64,000 nt of DNA from Mesocentrotus franciscanus (GCA_037976565.1 CP137675.1:31881820-31945819), one strand, 5' to 3'. Numbered from the stretch's first letter, positions 1 to 12,122 are shown. The notes: generated by a model not told the origin, from the sequence alone. Numbers and translations are program-made.

Positions 1-170
1 GAAAAGAGAGAAGGAGAAAGAAAGAGAGAGAGAGAGAGATTGAAAGAGAGTGAGATTTAGTAATAAATAAATAGAAAGAGCGAGAAAAGGAAAGCGATAT
101 AAATAGAACGAGAAAGAAAAAGAACGAAAAAGAACGGGAAAGAAGAGAAAGATAGAAAAAAGAGAGACGG
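1..170. repeat. purine-rich GA/GAAA tract
   Basis: Almost all A and G, with (GA)n from about 25 to 40 and loose GAAA units after it. Simple-sequence repeat at the window edge. Confidence 0.85.
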
Positions 171-3029
171 ATAAATTGGGGAAAATGAAATAAGGAATCC
201 ATGATTATTAATATTGGATATTAGTTGATCAGGTTGAATACGTGAAATTGTAAACCCCTACAACTGCCCCTCTTATTCAATTGTTATCTACAGTTATGTC
301 TCTAATAGTGTCGATATAGTAAGAAACGTTCACACGTATACCCACAATCTACAATTCAGATTACAAGTTAATCTCTTGATGCTTATAAGTTATATCTAAA
401 TAAAATGTGGAGGCGGTCATTAAAAAATATACTTGAAACATAAAATTTGAACAAAATACTTCGCTTATTTGATCAGACCCACTTGCATTACGTGGGTCCA
501 GCCAGCAAGGGGCATTTATACATGGACGGAATGTCAATAACCACTCGGCAACTTATTGGGAGAGTGTGTGGTAGGGGCTTTTTCACATTTGTTTCTTTCA
601 CTTTGTCCTCCGTTCTCCTCCTCCCCCGTGCCTGTCTATGCATCTTCTCATGTAAGATGAAATATGTATAATAAGTGAACTAATTAACACAGTTCTATAT
701 CTACATTTTATAATTACCCGCATATATTACCACAATTCTCTTTACTGTCGATTTCATTAATATTTATGAACCTCACGATCAGTATGAGCAGTCAATTGTA
801 TAACTATTAATAAAGTAATAGTAATAGTCATACCAACCGTCACATGCTATCACGTTTTGACAATGAACTGTTCCCTGCTAAAAGCTTATTAGCTAATTAC
901 TCACATAGTCTCTAGATGCATTGTATGTGGTAGGCTAACTATCTTCTAATCACATGACAATATTACGTACAACGCACATGCTCCAGAGACAATTTCTCTG
1001 AGGTCTGTATCCAACACTAAGCGAATTCTTAAACATCAACCCGGGGCGTGTTGGATCGAATACTATACCTAACCCTAACCCTATTAAATCCTGAAATAAG
1101 AAATGATTGCAATCCTATCCCTAACCCAAAGTTTGACGAAAGAAAGCCTGGATAAATTGTGAGAGCATTGTTTAAAGTTATACATACATGTATATCTATG
1201 TTAAAGAGAATATCAAATGACAGAAAAGTGGCTTTGCCTTGCTCCTGATGCCTTCAATGCTATTCACGCGTTTTTAATTCCTGAATTCTGACCTTTTCTT
1301 GTTATAGCAAAGACTGTATAATAATGCACCCGAGATATCTATAAAGAAACTGGAAAGATTTTGAACGATCCATTTTGGGGGGTATAATAATCCAAAAGTT
1401 TGTGGCGAAAAGAAGTCGTTCGACATGCACTGGAGTTGTCAAAATTTAGGTTTCTATTCTAATAGTAGGGTTGTTTTCTCTCTCTCTCTCCCTATATTTC
1501 ATGTTTTCATGATTTCAAATCAAAATTTTATTTCAACAACTATGTTCAAAAAATTATTTCTTCATAGTTTTAGGCTTTTAAAATATATCAACATGTTTAA
1601 GGCGATTTTTTCCCCCTCATAAACTTACTGTAATGAATATATAAAGAACTAGATAATTTTATATTAACGTTTTTTTAATATTATTTTGTATTAATAATTA
1701 TTCGAAGTTTTTGATGTAAATGTTGAATATAGACTGCACCCATTGCCATATTTTACAGTCAGATGTATATGACTTCTTTTTCCACAGCATCCCATGTTTT
1801 ACCAAAGGCATTTTTTGTATGATTTTTTGAAAATATTATGCAATTATAAATTAGGCTTACTTTTTGGTAGTAAAAAGTCCATCGTGACGGTAGCGTTGAA
1901 AGGCATTATTGGTTCAAATGTGTGTTTGTCTGTTTTGAAGCAACAATTACAGTGCTAAAATTATCATGCTAAAAAGGCGTAGAATGCTACGGAAAGTAGA
2001 TAATGATGCACAGTACAATTTATATCGCAATTCATGCTTCAGCAGCTTCAGACATCATTACAACTTTTTAATGGACAGAATTAACAATTTAAGAAAATTA
2101 TGCATTTGATAACTACTAAATATATATCTAAAATATATAATAAAATCGGAAATACAATAAATACGTCGTTACAGATAATGTTACTTACCGATTGGCTGTT
2201 ATAAGTCCAAGAGATAAATGCTTAGAACGTTCCTGCAGATAGTGTGACATGCCTCTTAGGAAATGGTAAGTTTTCGTCATATTCGTATTACAGCAACATT
2301 TCCCCCACTATATTGACTTTGTCTGTACGTTTGCATTGATGTTGAGTTTAATGTGACACATCAATTCACATTGAAAACACTCGGCAACATTACGTGATGA
2401 ACATGAAGTGACTCAGAACTGCTTTCTCTACAATTCACACTGTCAAATTCACTGCAGTTTCAGTCTGGTCCCTTAAAAGATCCACGTTCAGAGCAAAACA
2501 CTCCCGCAGTTGCACTGATTCTTTCCGCCTCTTCAAATCGAATCCTCACATTGATTTCACGTATAAATCAATCCAACGTACGTCGAAAAGGCAAGAGAAA
2601 TTCCCCGGTTGCCATTGAATAACCCAAGTCAAGACTGTGATTGATAAAGAACATTATCGACTCACCGCACCTATTGTGAGCGCAACAAGAAGGCGAATTT
2701 ATTGAGCAGCGTACATGGTAACCTAGGTGAGCTTGTTCGCTATTTGTTTGCACTTTCCGTACGACTGAATACAGGAATAGGGACGGATATTGACGGAGTG
2801 CGACGATACTTAGGCGCCGTCACTCAACCGTGGTAATTCAAGGTAGCTTTTTAGTGAACGAATTAAGTAAAGGCTTCCTTCTATTCCTTCTAATTAATTG
2901 ATTTATGTGATCCTTATACGTAGCGATTATCATCATTACGATGATTGCAATGTAACTGACACTAGTCTTGTCTGACTTTTGTTAATAAAGGGGAGAAAAT
3001 CAACATTAATTTAGTGTACAAGAAGCGCA
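171..3029. other. intergenic, nothing recognised
   Basis: AT-rich DNA with only short chance reading frames. The one notable mark is a short telomere-like AACCCT run near 1,066-1,083, and a similar TTAGGG run occurs at about 55,916-55,936. I see no exon-like segment here. Confidence 0.5.
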
Positions 3030-3043
3030 GAGTGAGAGAGTGA

Positions 3044-3074
<31 letters not shown>
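3030..3074. repeat. (GA)n microsatellite
   Basis: GTGAGAGA units passing into pure GA. No gene near it; 3,075-4,370 beyond it shows nothing recognisable. Confidence 0.9.
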
Positions 3075-3083
<9 letters not shown>

Positions 3084-4367
3084 TCAAGAATAAGACAAGA
3101 GTGAGAAGAAGATAAAGAAGGGACAGAGATGTTTACTTCAGATACAAATAAAATGTACAATGCAGAAAAACTTAGGAAAAAAGAGGCTCGTAATTTTCTT
3201 TAAGAAAGCTATAATAATATCAAAATAGACGTTTGAAACAGTCACCTTTTCAATTTGCAATTTTAGGTGAGATTGTCAAAATTTCGTGGTTGATGTTGTC
3301 ACTATTCTATAGATGATTTTGACCATGGTGATACAAATTGTCAAGAGCCACATTAGAAACAAAACTGTTTATTTCTTTTTAATAATTTCTTTTAATTCAT
3401 GTCTTCTGCAAAAGTTTAAACATTCATTTTTAAAGGCGTTTTTTTTTCTTCTTCAATTTGATGGAAATTGATAATAAGAAAATCACAATTACACAATTAA
3501 TTGTTCACACCCCTTTCGATATGCCTCTTGGTTTTCATTCAATTCATCTATCACAGTTACTATAATTCTTCCTAATCTATATTTGCTGACGAGCCCTCGG
3601 TCATACATTGTCTAGAGGCCTATACGGTCATGTCCCACTTTCCACCCTCCGACAAAGCTGTCTCTATCAACAACACCTTTACAAACTGAAATCATAAAAG
3701 TCACTGTCTTTTCTCCCAAGATGCCGTGAAAGATCTCCAAGATGGTGTCAAGACCCTCTTGTAACATCGTCATCATCAAAGCCCGTATAGACGCTTCGTG
3801 TAGTTTCTTAGCAAACAGGTCTTGTTTGCTAGACCGATTCCCTAGATACTACCACATTTTTATACCCTAGGGTACAGAGGAGAGGCAAACAAGATGACAA
3901 ATATCTCTTCTCTTCATTTCTCATTTGAAGGACAGAGAATAGAGAGAGTAATATTTGCATATAGTATTTGCTCTGTCATTCTCCAGTTGAATCGGTTCTT
4001 TATATACATGTTTTTGGAATTGTTTTGAGTGTATTGTCTGGAGTCGGTATCCTTTTAGAGATTTATTTTTTGAAAAATGTATTCTTGTTAAATGCTGGTT
4101 TAATTTTAATTCTAACAGTTTATACCAGCTTTTGAAACTGTTGTAAATGCCAATTATCACCATCATTATAATTCATTTTAGTAGTACACTCAACAGGCAA
4201 TTTTTACTCTTTAGTTTAAAGTTATATTCTCTCTCCTCCCCCACCCCTCCGCCTATCTTCTCTATTTTCTATTTCCCAGTTACCATCCCCTAAATAGCAA
4301 TATTTTGTTTCGAATATCTCCACTTTGTCTAGAATATGTCGTGTTATTATCTTGTCATCTTTCTTTC

Positions 4368-4373
<6 letters not shown>

Positions 4374-4398
<25 letters not shown>

Positions 4399-4399
4399 A
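4374..4399. repeat. (CT)n microsatellite
   Basis: About 13 CT units inside a longer pyrimidine-rich stretch. The leucine/serine-rich reading frames over it are low-complexity artefacts. Confidence 0.9.
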
Positions 4400-4756
4400 G
4401 TCTCTATATAATTATCTCTCTTATATATTGCTATCTGTATATATGTCTATTTCCTCACCATTTATATGCTTACATCTACCCTCCCTTTTTTTCTTGCACA
4501 ATTATATCTGATTTTATTTTCCCTTTTATCCTATACATCGACTTACGTCATCAGCACTCGAATCGGCTTACATCATTCAAATCACTGAGATACTCAATTG
4601 CGGTAACAATCAGTTAAACAATAACTTTCTCCTCAGCTAGTAAGCTAGTACTTATAGATGAATAGATCTCTTTGAAGTGAAAAACCACTATCATCACTCG
4701 GTTTATTTCTGGCGACATTAATACCATCTTGTCTCTTGTACGCAGCAAGCGTGTGC

Positions 4757-4758
<2 letters not shown>

Positions 4759-4814
<56 letters not shown>

Positions 4815-4891
4815 GCTAGAGATAGATAGTAGATAGAGAGAGAGAGAGAGGGGAGCGAGGGGGAGCGAGGGGGAGCGAGGGAAGGAGAGAG
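4759..4891. repeat. (GA)n microsatellite with GGGAGCGA units
   Basis: Long GA runs split by TAGATAGATAG and then by GGGAGCGAG units repeated three times (about 4,852-4,880). Confidence 0.9.
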
Positions 4892-4939
4892 AGAGAGGGG
4901 GCTCTTTCAACCTAGATTCCAGACCAGTGGTCTTGAACT

Positions 4940-5140
4940 GAGGAGACGGCTCAGTGGTAGAACAGTTGTCTCGTAACAGAGAGGTCCCAAATTCAATCCA
5001 CTCAACGTGTCCATTGGTTAGGCGTTAATCCTAATTGCTAAGTCCCTCCGTTGGGAATTACAACCTTAGGACCTCCTCGTTGCTTTCCTACGAGCATGCA
5101 CTAATTGCTTTCATACAATTAAGGTAATACAATACACATA
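4940..5140 (+). repeat. tRNA-derived SINE (Thr-CGT-like head)
   Basis: The head GGCTCAGTGGTAGAACAG (A-box-like) ... CTCGTAA ... GGTCCCAAATTCAATCC (decayed B-box) looks like a tRNA with a CGT anticodon. The body has AAGTCCCTC, AGGACCTC, and TACGAGCATGCACT...TTGCTTTC motifs. The same head and body recur at 46,985-47,185. Too decayed to be a working tRNA gene. Confidence 0.65.
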
Positions 5141-5470
5141 TATTATTTTTCTTCTTGTCACCAAGATAATTTATAGTCAATCATGAAAGGGCATTACAGT
5201 GATCTCAACAGTCATATTTACCCCCGGTATTTACCCAATTAGCAGGAGTACCAGAAAAATGGGAAATTCTTTTCTGTGAAATAAATAAGAAGTGTTTGTT
5301 CTACTTATTCCTCCTTTACAGGAGTATTCCTTTTAATATCTGATACCCTATTATGTGGAGACTACTAAGAACTCGTAGTGAGCAAACTTTATTCTCGAAG
5401 CGCAAGACATCCGTATGTATACCAACGTCATGAACAACGAGGACAGTGGGGACTATACATCCCAAATGAC

Positions 5471-5650
5471 CAGGCGCGTACGCAGGAGGGGGTGGGATGG
5501 GAGTTAACCCCCCTCAATTTTTGTTTATGTGTGTGTTTCGGAGGATAACCCCCTCCTCACTTTTTTTTCAAGTGTAAAAAAAAAAAAAACCCCCTCACTG
5601 AAGAAAATATCGGTCGGTATAATTTTCCAATTTCCGGGACAAAAAAATAT
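5471..5650 (+). mobile_element. CAGGCGCGTACGCAG-ended element, one end only
   Basis: Begins CAGGCGCGTACGCAGG and shares AACCCCCCTCAATTTTTGT, GTGTGTGTTTCGGAGGA and TCAAGTG with the complete copy at 6,912-7,191. The far end cannot be traced, so the right boundary is approximate. Confidence 0.6.
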
Positions 5651-6911
5651 ATATGTACACGAGACCGTTGGCCCGGAAGACTGACTATGACTATCCTCAA
5701 GGTTCAGGAGATCGATGGCCGACTATATCGCCAATCGGTCTAGTTGACTGTTGCCATATAGTTTCCGTCCGGTTTTTGGTCATCAAAGATTGCCGCTCCC
5801 CCGATCATACAATGTAATTTTGTATCTTTGATGTAGTTCATGGATGATAAGTGCCTGTTTGTATATAATAGTATGAAAAAGTAGAATCAATGGCATTTGA
5901 AAATACTTAAACTGGAATCCACACAAACCAATTATATTCACTGAGTAAAATTTAGAATATATTGTAGACGTAATTTTCTAAAACAACAACTATCGCTCCA
6001 TAGCTTGGTATCATAAAAAAATGTTCACTTGTTAACAATCGAAAATAACAATTCAGACATTCGAATTCGAATATCAAGCCTGATGCAAAAGCTACAGTTA
6101 AATAATTGTTTACCCCTCTTAAACCTTACAATGTCGTGTTTGTGTGAGGGGTACTTTAAAATATCACTATTTAAGGATAATAACTGAATGATGGCCATAA
6201 GGAAAACTACTATAATATTAGCATCGAGTTTCTTTACATTATCTTTAATGTGGCTTTTTATGAATCTCAGTCGCGTTCATAGCAGTGGGCATGCCAGTGG
6301 AGTAATCAACGACGATTTTTATTTTCTTTCCCCCATCTATGTTACTACCGTCTCCCGATAACCCGTATTTTTCAGACCAGCAATATTATTAAGGATCTAC
6401 GAATCCAGCAAGTTTCAAAGACTTCTGGGCCGTATTCAATTCAGTACGCGAATGAAGTCAGTATTTTACTTTGCATTTTGCTTGGCTAAGTCATAGGTCT
6501 GAACTCGAATCATGATAACATCCTATTCCAGAATGTGGCCGATTTAATATTTTAGCAATCTCCACCAACGTAACGCGATCTTCCTCTACTTGCTCCAAGG
6601 CGAAGATTGAGCGGCATCCCCGAAATTCTACGCCTGGTGTTTAGGCTGGGCGTACCATCGATGTGTACGGAATCGTGGATCACGCCATCTTCGGCTTGCA
6701 GCAAGTAGGGGGTGGAAGAGATCGCAAAATACAATCATACCGTCCAAATTCTGGACTAATAACATCCGAGCATTTATTTTCCATCTAAACCGCTTAGAGG
6801 CATTATGCAATTTGCGGTATAGAAATATCTTATTTTTATTATGAATATTATTATTTAAGTTAAGCAAGTCGACTTTAAGATATTTACTCAACTACCACAA
6901 TCTTGTACGTG
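5651..6911. other. intergenic, nothing recognised
   Basis: No exon, RNA gene or repeat that I can name between the two related elements. Short frames at 6,552-6,891 overlap on the minus strand and have no family resemblance. Confidence 0.4.
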
Positions 6912-7191
6912 CAGGCGCGTACACAGCGGGGTCAACCCCCTCAATTTTTTTTGTAATGTGTGTGTTTCGGAGGAAACCCCCCTCACTTTGTTTTCAAGTG
7001 AAAAAAAAAAGGGTGAGAAAAAACCGACGTTACTCCCCGCTTATTCAGCGGCTGGCTGAGTCGTTGCAAAATTTTTCCTCAAAAACTGGACCAAAAAAAT
7101 TGTGCTCTTCCCCCGCTTATTCAACGGCTGGCTGAGTCGTTGCGATTTTCAGATTTTAACCCCCGTGGAAAAAATCCTGCGTACGCTCCTG
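6912..7191 (+). mobile_element. 280-bp hAT-like non-autonomous element with 8-bp target duplication
   Basis: Starts CAGGCGCGTACAC and ends TGCGTACGCTCCTG, so the ends are inverted repeats. It is flanked by a perfect 8-base duplication TGTACGTG (6,904-6,911 and 7,192-7,199). Eight-base duplications and CAGG-type ends fit the hAT superfamily. Inside, a 34-base unit with CTTATTCAGCGGCTGGCTGA occurs twice (about 7,036 and 7,113). No transposase. Confidence 0.82.
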
Positions 7192-7435
7192 TGTACGTGC
7201 ATGTTTTGAATTTTGTTCAACATAATTATTATTTTACAGAGAAATATAATGATAACATAATATAATGACCTATCACTATATTTATTTACAAATACATTAC
7301 AAAAGGGCTTTATATTGTTATAACTTTTTCGATTTATAGATCGAATCTATATAAATTGAACTGTATACTGTGTATAGGCCCTTTGCTATTTTATCCCTTG
7401 ACTCTAAACCCATTAAAATGAAGAAAAAATACCCG

Positions 7436-7731
7436 TTAAAGGTACTATGTCCCATTTGCAGGCCAAAAATGAAAAGGTTAAATTCCAACGGCATTTGAAA
7501 GACAATACTAATTTAGAACTTCCCTAAAAAAAGGGGGCTTTAAAATGTCTTTAAGTGGGAAAATAACGACTATTAGTTGTCGAATCGACTTAGGAGCTTT
7601 AGTGCCAGTAAGTAATAGTCTGATTTTTCAGACCATTGTACCGAATGGTCGTACGTTTTATGCTGCGCAAAGATTCGATCAGTTTAATTTTGGCTATTAC
7701 AAGAAGTGGGTTATTGATGTAGACAAATGCT
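7436..7731 (+). mobile_element. TTAA-ended element, truncated copy
   Basis: Starts TTAAAGGTACTATGTCCC and stays homologous, in opposite orientation, to one half of the complete copies at 58,119-58,655 and 60,098-60,626. Homology stops near ATGCTCA, before the second terminus. It includes a 96-codon frame (7,545-7,835) that I judge non-coding. Confidence 0.75.
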
Positions 7732-7839
7732 CAATTCAATGCTTGGAAACATTCGAAGTAATGATTATTATCAATTACCAAACGCTTAAATACAGCCCCG
7801 GCATAGTACCTGAAAAGCTCTCCGAACGCTGCTGAGATG

Positions 7840-8580
7840 TGTGACATCACATGTTGAACATGATTTGCACAAGCAGACGATGTCCCATGACATCTCACAC
7901 ATTTTTAGTGCCTGCTTTGTCATCTTCTCTTCAGTTATTTCTCTCACTACCGTCAGGCTAAATGTTTAATCTATTGCCTCACTCTAAACCCCGCGCAAGG
8001 TATGTTTTTTGATGAAAAATGCAGCGATAAAAAAGTAAAGGAATCCGTCGCTGGTAAACAAAATAAAACGCGATTGTATTTTCAGCTGCATACACCGCGG
8101 TATGTTCGGCGTTTCAAGAGGGAACCAATGCCGTCCGTGCTATCATTCCGGGTTTTTATTTTATTTGAAAGTGTGGTTTCTTTGATTGTTCATTATCCCC
8201 TATCCTGTGTATTTACAAACAAACAAATTTAGTTATCAGAATCGGTTTCATATCCCTTTTTGAATGGTGTAAAATTCCATCACATTTATATACACTAAAA
8301 TCATTATAATTTGAGAAATAATAGCATTGCAATTATGTTCATTCTTTAAAACATGGGATGTCGTCTGCTTGGGCAGGATTGGTTCATGTTGTGACGGCAT
8401 TTAAATCTCTTGCATATCCTAAATGCTATGGAGGGGGTTTTGTTTGTATTTTGATAAATCACCCGATGTGTAGTTGACCTAAAACTTGTACGATGGCCAT
8501 CTGTTAGCTTACTAGTTTCTAGTGATACGTTATTTGCCATATTTGTGATTTTCTTTGAACTGGCACTTTAAACATCATAC
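7840..8580. other. intergenic, nothing recognised
   Basis: No supported feature. A short TTTCAG repeat (8,583-8,607) then leads into the next element. Confidence 0.4.
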
Positions 8581-8860
8581 TTTGCAGTTTCAGTTTCAGT
8601 TTCAGTTTAGTTTATTTCATTTCCATTTTTTTTGGGGGGTGCGATGGTCTGAATATTTTTTTTGTGAGCGAGCGAGCGAGCACAAATGTTAAGATTTGTG
8701 AAGTCGCAGTGCGAAATATTACATCTTATAAAGAAAAACGAACAATGTTTATCATGAACGACTGAAAAGATCTTTATTAAGAAAAAAAAATATTAACCTA
8801 AAGGTGAAATTGAAGAAAAAGTTGCTCTTAGTCACTTTAAACTAGGAGTACATTTTATGG

Positions 8861-9590
8861 TGAAAAGAAAAGGGGCACATATCCAAAGGGAAAAGGACAC
8901 TTATTAGAAAAGAAAAGGAGTATGTGTCAAAGTAAAAAGGGGAATTATCAGAGGTGAAAATGGGGCACTTCTCGCTCCTGATAAGAGGCACTCACCAGAG
9001 ATTTTAAAAAGGCACTTATGAGAACGGAAAACGGGCACTTATTTCAAAGGAAAAGGGGCAATTATCAGTGAGAAGGAAAATGGCACTTATTAGAAAGAAT
9101 AGGCGCACGTGTCAAAATAAAAAGGGCACTTATCAGAGCTGAAAGGGGGCACTTATTACAAAGTTAAAGGAGCACCTCTCAAATTTTAATAAGGGCACTC
9201 ACCAGAGATGAAAAGAGGCAATTAAAACTGTCAAAATAGAAGGGACACCTCTCAGATTAGATAAGAGGCAATTATAAGTGGTGAAGGGGGTAATTATCAA
9301 AGGTGGTAAGGGGCATTTCTAGTACCTGAAAAGGGGCACTCACCTGAGATGAATAGGGGCACTTGTGAACATGGAAAGGGTCACTTATTAAAAAGGAAAA
9401 TGAGCACTTGTCAAAAGAAAAGGGGCACCTTTTTGATAGAGGCAATTATCAGACGTGAAGGAATAAGGGCACTTATTAGAAAGACAAGGGGGCACGTGTC
9501 AAAATAAAAGAGGGCACCTATGAGAGGTGAGAAGGGGCACTCATCAAACATGAAAAGGGGAACTTATCAAAAGGGGGCACTGTGCCCCAT
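8861..9590 (+). repeat. degenerate minisatellite, AAAAGGGGCACTTATCAGA-like units
   Basis: Roughly 30 diverged units of about 22-26 bases, each with a GGGCAC core and alternating TTATCAGAG, CTCACCAGAG, or TTATTAGAAAG tails. Confidence 0.85.
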
Positions 9591-9630
9591 GCACCCCCCT
9601 GCTCTGCCACCTCTGCCGTGGACTAAAGAT

Positions 9631-9831
9631 GATCTTTCTTGGTCACATGATAAGAGATAGGAAGTCACGAACACAAAATGGACAAGTTCAGATCTAGAGT
9701 AGATAAATAATGTTTCTGGTATTTGGTATTTGGTGTACACACTATACAACATTATTTATCTACTCTAGATCTGAACTTGTCCATTTTGTGTTCGTGACTT
9801 CCTATCTCTTATCATGTGACCAAGAAAGATC
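9631..9831. repeat. 84-bp perfect inverted repeat, 33-base loop
   Basis: 9,631-9,714 and 9,748-9,831 are exact reverse complements by direct reading. Arms begin GATCTTTCTTGGTCAC and end AAATAATGTT. The short loop has the direct repeat GGTATTTGGTATTTGG. Confidence 0.93.
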
Positions 9832-9971
9832 TTTTCTAATAAGTGTCCTTTTCCCTTTGGATATGTGCCCCCTTTTCTTTTTACCATAAAATGTACTCCT
9901 AATTTAAAGTGACTAAGAGTAACTTTTTCTTCAATTTCACTTTTAAGTTAATATATATATTTTTCTTAACC

Positions 9972-10396
9972 GGCAGCGAGGGGAAAAGCTCGATTAATTC
10001 CAATGAAACCGCTCGCGGAGAGTCTAGTCTGTATGATTGTGTGTTGTTAGTACGTGGCCGTGTGCATGTATATTTTAACGCTCGCTGTGCCATGGTGTCG
10101 CATATAATGATTTCTGCTCTTATGATTCATATTCAACTACAAGCGCAAAACTACAAGCGCAAAGTTATAAATATAAATATAAATATTTTTACAGATTATT
10201 AATTGTAAGAGTTGTAAGATTTTATTGACTCTATCGACCCCCTCTCGGCCGGTATGAGAGCTAGTTGAAACATACTTACCACCGGGGATTCCAATGCACT
10301 GCACTGCGCTAGCTGCTAGTATACTTGTACTCCAGTCTAGTCTAGACTCTCCGCGAGCGGCTTCATTGGAATTAATCGAGCTTTTCCCCTCGCTAC
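9972..10396. mobile_element. foldback element, about 425 bp
   Basis: 9,975-10,030 and 10,341-10,394 are inverted copies (AGCGAGGGGAAAAGCTCG ... CGAGCTTTTCCCCTCGCT), with a few mismatches. The interior contains no coding sign. It abuts the minisatellite element on its left. Confidence 0.8.
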
Positions 10397-10421
10397 CGTG
10401 TATTAAAATAAAAAATACGCG

Positions 10422-11171
10422 GCCGGTGTGATAGGATAATTGTCCACGTGTCCGGTGCCAATTATCCCTAGATAAATCAAGGGATATCTGTCCACAACGC
10501 TCCGTTGGACGATATTATCACTGGTGCACCTCTAGGGATAAATGTCCAGGCACAGGGATTAGTGTCCATCTTGTGAATCGATTTCCAATGAGGATTATTT
10601 GCTCATAAAAATCATTTGGCGAATGATGTAGAATAATCTTAAGTCGGGTGATATAAGCGTGACGAATATGTTTATTTTTTGTTTGTTTTAGAGCTAATTG
10701 TCTTATAAGTGATATATATATCATGTATATGGGCCCTAGCTACATCGGGGGACACCCTTCAAGACTTTGATCCTGAGACATAATAAATCTCATCGAAAAT
10801 ATATGGAAAGTGACAACATACAAGTAAAGCTGTGGAGGTTAACTGCAATTTACTCAAATAAACCAAACAACTGCTTTCTGTTAAACAAAAATATGAATTA
10901 ATTTCCTGAGAACCCTTGAACGGAGACAATAATTCACATCGTGCGGCATATCTATCATGTCAAACACTCGTACTCCTGTACGTATACTGTATGTTCGATT
11001 TGAGAGCGTGCGCGCGCGCCAGTGTGCATTATCGATATCAATAAAATGACGTTGACAAAAATCCCTGAGCGCTGCCAATTATCCCTGGATTTTTCTAGGG
11101 ATATCTGCCCAACTGGCATGGCGTCACTGCCAATTATCCCTAGCGGGTCAATTATCCCTGTCACACCCCGC
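10422..11171. mobile_element. DNA-transposon-like element, about 750 bp
   Basis: Left end CCGGTGTGATAGGATAATTG and right end CAATTATCCCTGTCACACC are inverted repeats. Just inside both ends the motif CCAATTATCCCTAG and its partner AGGGATATCTG recur several times, giving subterminal repeats. No transposase frame was found, so it is probably non-autonomous. Confidence 0.65.
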
Positions 11172-11258
11172 AAGGGCTGCATTGCACGGTATGTTCATGC
11201 ACTGGAGGAAAGGCTTACGCTGATTGGATGGAAGTCGCGGCACTCGGACAAAGAAGAA

Positions 11259-11262
<4 letters not shown>

Positions 11263-11293
<31 letters not shown>
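11263..11293. repeat. (GA)n microsatellite
   Basis: GATAGATAGAGA passing into pure GA. Confidence 0.85.
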
Positions 11294-11297
<4 letters not shown>

Positions 11298-11458
11298 AAT
11301 ATCTAGAATTATGCTAAAATTATGCCAGTGTCAAATTCTGTCAGGCATGATGCTAGAAATCGATGTGATATCTAGAATTTTAAAAATACACAAAATAAGG
11401 GGGTTTTAGCCATAAAAAGTGTGTGTGTGGTGTTTGTGTGTGTGTGGAGGGGGGGGGA

Positions 11459-11500
11459 CACTAGCGTAGGAACCAGGGAGGGGGCTCCTACGCTAGTGTT
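11459..11500. repeat. short hairpin
   Basis: CACTAGCGTAGGA(A)CC ... GGCTCCTACGCTAGTG: 15-base arms with a short G-rich loop. Confidence 0.75.
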
Positions 11501-11667
11501 TATACATAATTATATAATCTAATAATTCTTTAAATATGCCACAGATCCTAGGCCCTAGTACCGGTTTCAACTGGAGAAAAGCACGCCGCGCACACGCGTG
11601 GCATGGCATCCCCCAGCATGGTTAAATTCCACCGTTAACTTTGTGCAAAGTTCAACATGAACATCAT

Positions 11668-11844
11668 TAGGGACTTTTAGACTTACACGACGAGAACGTG
11701 GACCGCCACGTGTGACATCCTTTTAAGGTAATGTGACGTCCTTTTAAGGCACCGGGCATGCACGGCCCAGTGCCTTAAAATAACACAATGTCACACGTTG
11801 CAGTCCACTATGTCGACGTACGTGCAAATCTAAAAGTCCCTAGT
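11668..11844. mobile_element. small foldback element (MITE-like) next to the STRA6-like promoter
   Basis: TAGGGACTTTTAGACTTACA and GTGCAAATCTAAAAGTCCCTA are inverted ends. Further in, ACGTGTGACATCCTTTTAAGG mirrors CCTTAAAATAACACAATGTCACACGT. Its right edge is about 22 bases from the TATA-like box at 11,867. Confidence 0.75.
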
Positions 11845-11866
11845 CATGTCATATCAACGCGCGCGC

Positions 11867-11873
11867 TATATAA
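11867..11873 (+). promoter_or_regulatory. TATA-like box upstream of the STRA6-like gene
   Basis: TATATAA lies in a GC-rich setting (GCGCGC immediately before it), 121 bases upstream of the proposed start codon. Spacing would fit a short 5' untranslated region. It is only about 20 bases downstream of a foldback element (11,668-11,844). Positional inference only; no start-site evidence. Confidence 0.4.
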
Positions 11874-11993
11874 CGCATGTTCATTAATATTACATGCATT
11901 ATTATGCTTGTGAAACTGCTGTAACGGAATATTGCGAAGTATACTAATTACTATAGATCTAGGCCTAATTCATTCTGGCGATTCATACCCAAG

Positions 11994-12122
11994 ATGTCGG
12001 AGTATTATAACAATTCTGAGGCAGAGTATATCCCTACTACGACTACGTCGGCAGAGCAAAAGCGTTGTGCTAATCTTGATATCTCTTTTGGTTTGTGGAT
12101 GATAGGCAATGTAGTAGCCTCG
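11994..12122 (+). CDS. STRA6-like: STRA6-like exon 1 (residues 1-43)
   Basis: Starts at ATG in a good context (A at -3). Encodes an acidic/polar extracellular N-terminus beginning MSEYYNNSEAEY, with an N-glycosylation sequon at N6 close to the one near residue 8 of human STRA6, a threonine run, a cysteine (C25), and the first half of membrane segment 1 (FGLWMIGNVVAS). Ends in phase 0 at donor GTAAGT. The start is chosen because this is the only upstream exon ending in the required phase with this profile. Confidence 0.82.

Larger units (their letters stand above)
8640..9967. mobile_element. foldback element with internal minisatellite
   Basis: Left part holds a GCGA run (8,688-8,702). Positions 8,785-8,918 are the inverted partner of 9,832-9,967. 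Between them lie a degenerate array of AAAAGGGGCACTTATCAGA-like units (about 8,861-9,590) and an 84-bp perfect hairpin (9,631-9,831). A related copy lies in opposite orientation at about 39,765-40,890, sharing the GCGA run, the ACTTCGCACTGCGA-type flank and the array. No transposase seen. Outer edges are approximate. Confidence 0.7.

Noticed and set aside
1066..1083. Telomere repeat
   Set aside because: Only two to three AACCCT units inside ordinary intergenic DNA; too short to mean a chromosome end.
7545..7835. 96-codon frame as a gene
   Set aside because: It lies within a dispersed TTAA element and is broken in one of the other copies; reported as a finding instead.
8861..9590. CRISPR-like array
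   Set aside because: Units are diverged and contiguous, with no constant repeat and unique spacers; the DNA is clearly animal nuclear sequence.
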